Shown here in pieces: positions 63,075 through 64,000 of a DNA stretch of 64,000 bases; the first letter of the stretch is position 1, and the number at the start of each line of letters is the position of its first letter. The DNA lies in assembly GCA_035281745.1 (NCBI GenBank), contig DATEDI010000027.1, forward strand, positions 1-64,000, in the 5' to 3' direction. The DNA is from 66-474 sp035281745 (GTDB lineage Bacteria > Pseudomonadota > Gammaproteobacteria > Xanthomonadales > Rhodanobacteraceae). A model generated the notes under the pieces. That model was not told the origin of the DNA, searched no databases, and worked only from the letters and a program-made list of their open reading frames with translations. The position numbers were made by a program, and so were the translations under genes.

Positions 63075-63691
63075 GGACGCATCCTCCGGCACCCGCTGGT
63101 GCCTGATCCTGCCAGTTCGTCCCGCCGCAATGTTACTCGCTGTCCGCGGCGCACGAACCGTCTATCAGGTAGCTTACGCCAGCTTTCTCCATGCTAAGCA
63201 TTTCGCGGGGAGGCATGCCGGCATCACGACGTGCGCATGCTCCACACATGCCGGACTCGTTGTAGCGCACCCGTCACGTCGCTGCGGGTTGCTCCACTTT
63301 GGGGACTGTCGTCAAAGCAAGCTCGCAACGTCCGCTATGGGGCGATGCAACAACGGCCGCGGCCGACCGGTTGCGGCCGAACCCGACCGGCGACCCCGCC
63401 ACCGCGGCAATTACGTGGATGGAGGCGGCAGGAGCAAGTGGCGACACCCTCGTCGGCGCGCTTGCGCCGGTACGGCTATCTCCTATCCGTGCCAAAGATG
63501 ATCGGCATCCGGATAGTGGTCAATTTTCGTCCCGAGAAAATTGGTTGGGCACAGCGCGGGCACAAGATGGGCATTTGTGCCCAATCGAGGGCTGGCGCCC
63601 AGATCTGTATTTGGGTCATGAACAATGGTTCCGCCACGATCGACGTGAGGCCGCATCGGGATGCGCGCATCGGCCGCCTGAAGCTAAGTCT
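63075..63691. other. Gene-free stretch between the MBL-fold gene and tRNA-Arg
   Basis: About 620 bases. The longest frame (63299-63778) runs into the tRNA and is spurious. A cluster of three GGGCACA-type words forming inverted repeats lies at 63545-63584. No integrase, no transposase remnant is recognised. Confidence 0.5.
63545..63584. repeat. Clustered GGGCACA inverted repeats
   Basis: TTGGGCACA at 63545 pairs with TGTGCCCAA at 63576; between them GGGCACAA at 63558 can also pair with TTGTGCCC at 63575, with a 9-base loop. Two alternative hairpins therefore share one right arm. Confidence 0.55.
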
Positions 63692-63728
63692 TTGATTGGC
63701 GCGCCTGGCGGGATTCGAACCCACGACC
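63692..63728 (-). repeat. Right attachment-like repeat within tRNA-Arg
   Basis: Identical over 37 bases to 59926-59962. It starts five bases outside the tRNA CCA end and runs through the acceptor strand and T-arm. The element lies 3' of the intact tRNA, the expected layout after tRNA-targeted integration. Confidence 0.88.
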
Positions 63729-63773
63729 CCTGCCTTCGGAGGGCAGTACTCTATCCAGCTGAGCTACAGGCGC
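63697..63773 (-). tRNA. tRNA-Arg (CCG)
   Basis: The 77-base cloverleaf on the minus strand has acceptor GCGCCTG/CAGGCGC, D-arm GCTC/GAGT, and anticodon stem CTGCC/GGCAG around CTCCGAA (anticodon CCG, reads CGG). The T-loop is TTCGAAT and the CCA end is encoded. Confidence 0.95.
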
Positions 63774-63779
63774 GTTGAC

Positions 63780-63857
63780 CTTTTTCCACGGCGATTTTCG
63801 GCTCGATGACGCGTGCCTTCGCAGGGCAGTACTCCATCCAGCTGGGCTACGTGCGCG
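63780..63857 (-). pseudogene. Degenerate second copy of tRNA-Arg
   Basis: Bases 63814-63857 closely match the 5' half of the neighbouring tRNA-Arg (D-arm and anticodon arm), but the loop reads CTGCGAA (anticodon GCG). The 3' part (63780-63813) resembles a T-arm only loosely, and the acceptor stem no longer pairs fully. Best read as a decayed tandem tRNA copy. Confidence 0.65.
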
Positions 63858-63925
63858 CGAAGCCGCAATGATACAGGCTCGGGCACGCAATTTCGTCGTG
63901 GATCAGGCGAACGACCAACACGCTG

Positions 63926-64000
63926 TCAGCGCACTACCGCGCGATCCCGCGCGTGTTCGTCCCACTTCGGTGCGTTTTCGATTGCGGGCAACACGTCTTC
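63926..64000 (-). CDS. C-terminal end of an unidentified protein (partial)
   Basis: Read leftwards from the window edge, an open frame gives EDVLPAIENAPKWDEHARDR and ends AVVR-stop at 63926. The third codon positions are GC-rich like other genes here. The rest lies outside the window, and the product cannot be named. Confidence 0.4.
   Translation of the reverse strand, partial: EDVLPAIENAPKWDEHARDRAVVR

Noticed and set aside
63299..63778. Long plus-strand frame across tRNA-Arg
   Set aside because: Translation of tRNA sequence gives a familiar spurious protein; no ribosome site.
1..64000. CRISPR arrays, rRNA genes, insertion sequences, intact integrase or transposase
   Set aside because: None recognised in either strand.

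Overview
The window is about 64 kb of GC-rich DNA with dense, tightly overlapping operons. It reads as a gammaproteobacterium. The flagellar and chemotaxis proteins are close to the enteric/betaproteobacterial (FlhDC-controlled) type, while the overall character suggests a Xanthomonadales/Rhodanobacteraceae-like organism. That placement is a guess from memory, not a measurement.

Region 1 (1-25 kb) is a motility and chemotaxis locus. It runs MCP, a small secreted protein on the opposite strand, motA-motB-cheA-cheW-cheR-cheB-MCP-cheY-cheZ, fliD-fliS-fliT-fliK-like-flhB-like, flhB-flhA-flhE, fliA, then flhDC on the minus strand, and a second cheR with cheD. fliA encodes sigma-28, and I find five strong and two weaker sigma-28-type promoter sequences with an 11-base spacer, in front of MCP1, motA, cheW (weak), cheB, fliD and twice before cheR2-cheD. 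Two rho-independent terminators bound units of this region. tRNA-Met(CAT) closes it.

Region 2 (25-36 kb) starts with a ClC-type chloride channel. It is followed on the minus strand by a compact operon: a TorF-like outer-membrane protein, ECF sigma factor, zinc-finger anti-sigma factor, subtilisin-like protease, FolE2-type GTP cyclohydrolase, decaheme MtrA/DmsE-type cytochrome, MtrB/PioB-type outer-membrane barrel and diheme cytochrome c. Most neighbours from sigma to decaheme cytochrome overlap by 4-14 bases. This looks like a regulated outer-membrane electron conduit. The anti-sigma C-terminus resembles the protease propeptide region, which suggests a regulatory link.

Region 3 (36-60 kb) is a surface-glycan or secondary-product cluster. 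It has four SAM methyltransferases, an amidohydrolase, two cobalamin-binding-type radical SAM proteins, several glycosyltransferases, a Wzm/Wzt exporter, a 1055-residue sulfotransferase/glycosyltransferase fusion, a large polytopic membrane protein, a flavin-reductase-like protein, a nucleotidyltransferase-family protein, an HPr-kinase-like P-loop protein and an ABC exporter.

Region 4 (59.9-63.8 kb) is a small element. It is bounded by a 37-bp direct repeat that duplicates the 3' end of an intact tRNA-Arg(CCG). It carries a kdpA remnant, an RBBP9-type hydrolase, a secreted protein of unknown function and a secreted metallo-beta-lactamase-fold protein, with no integrase visible. A degenerate second tRNA-Arg copy and the C-terminal end of an unidentified gene finish the window.
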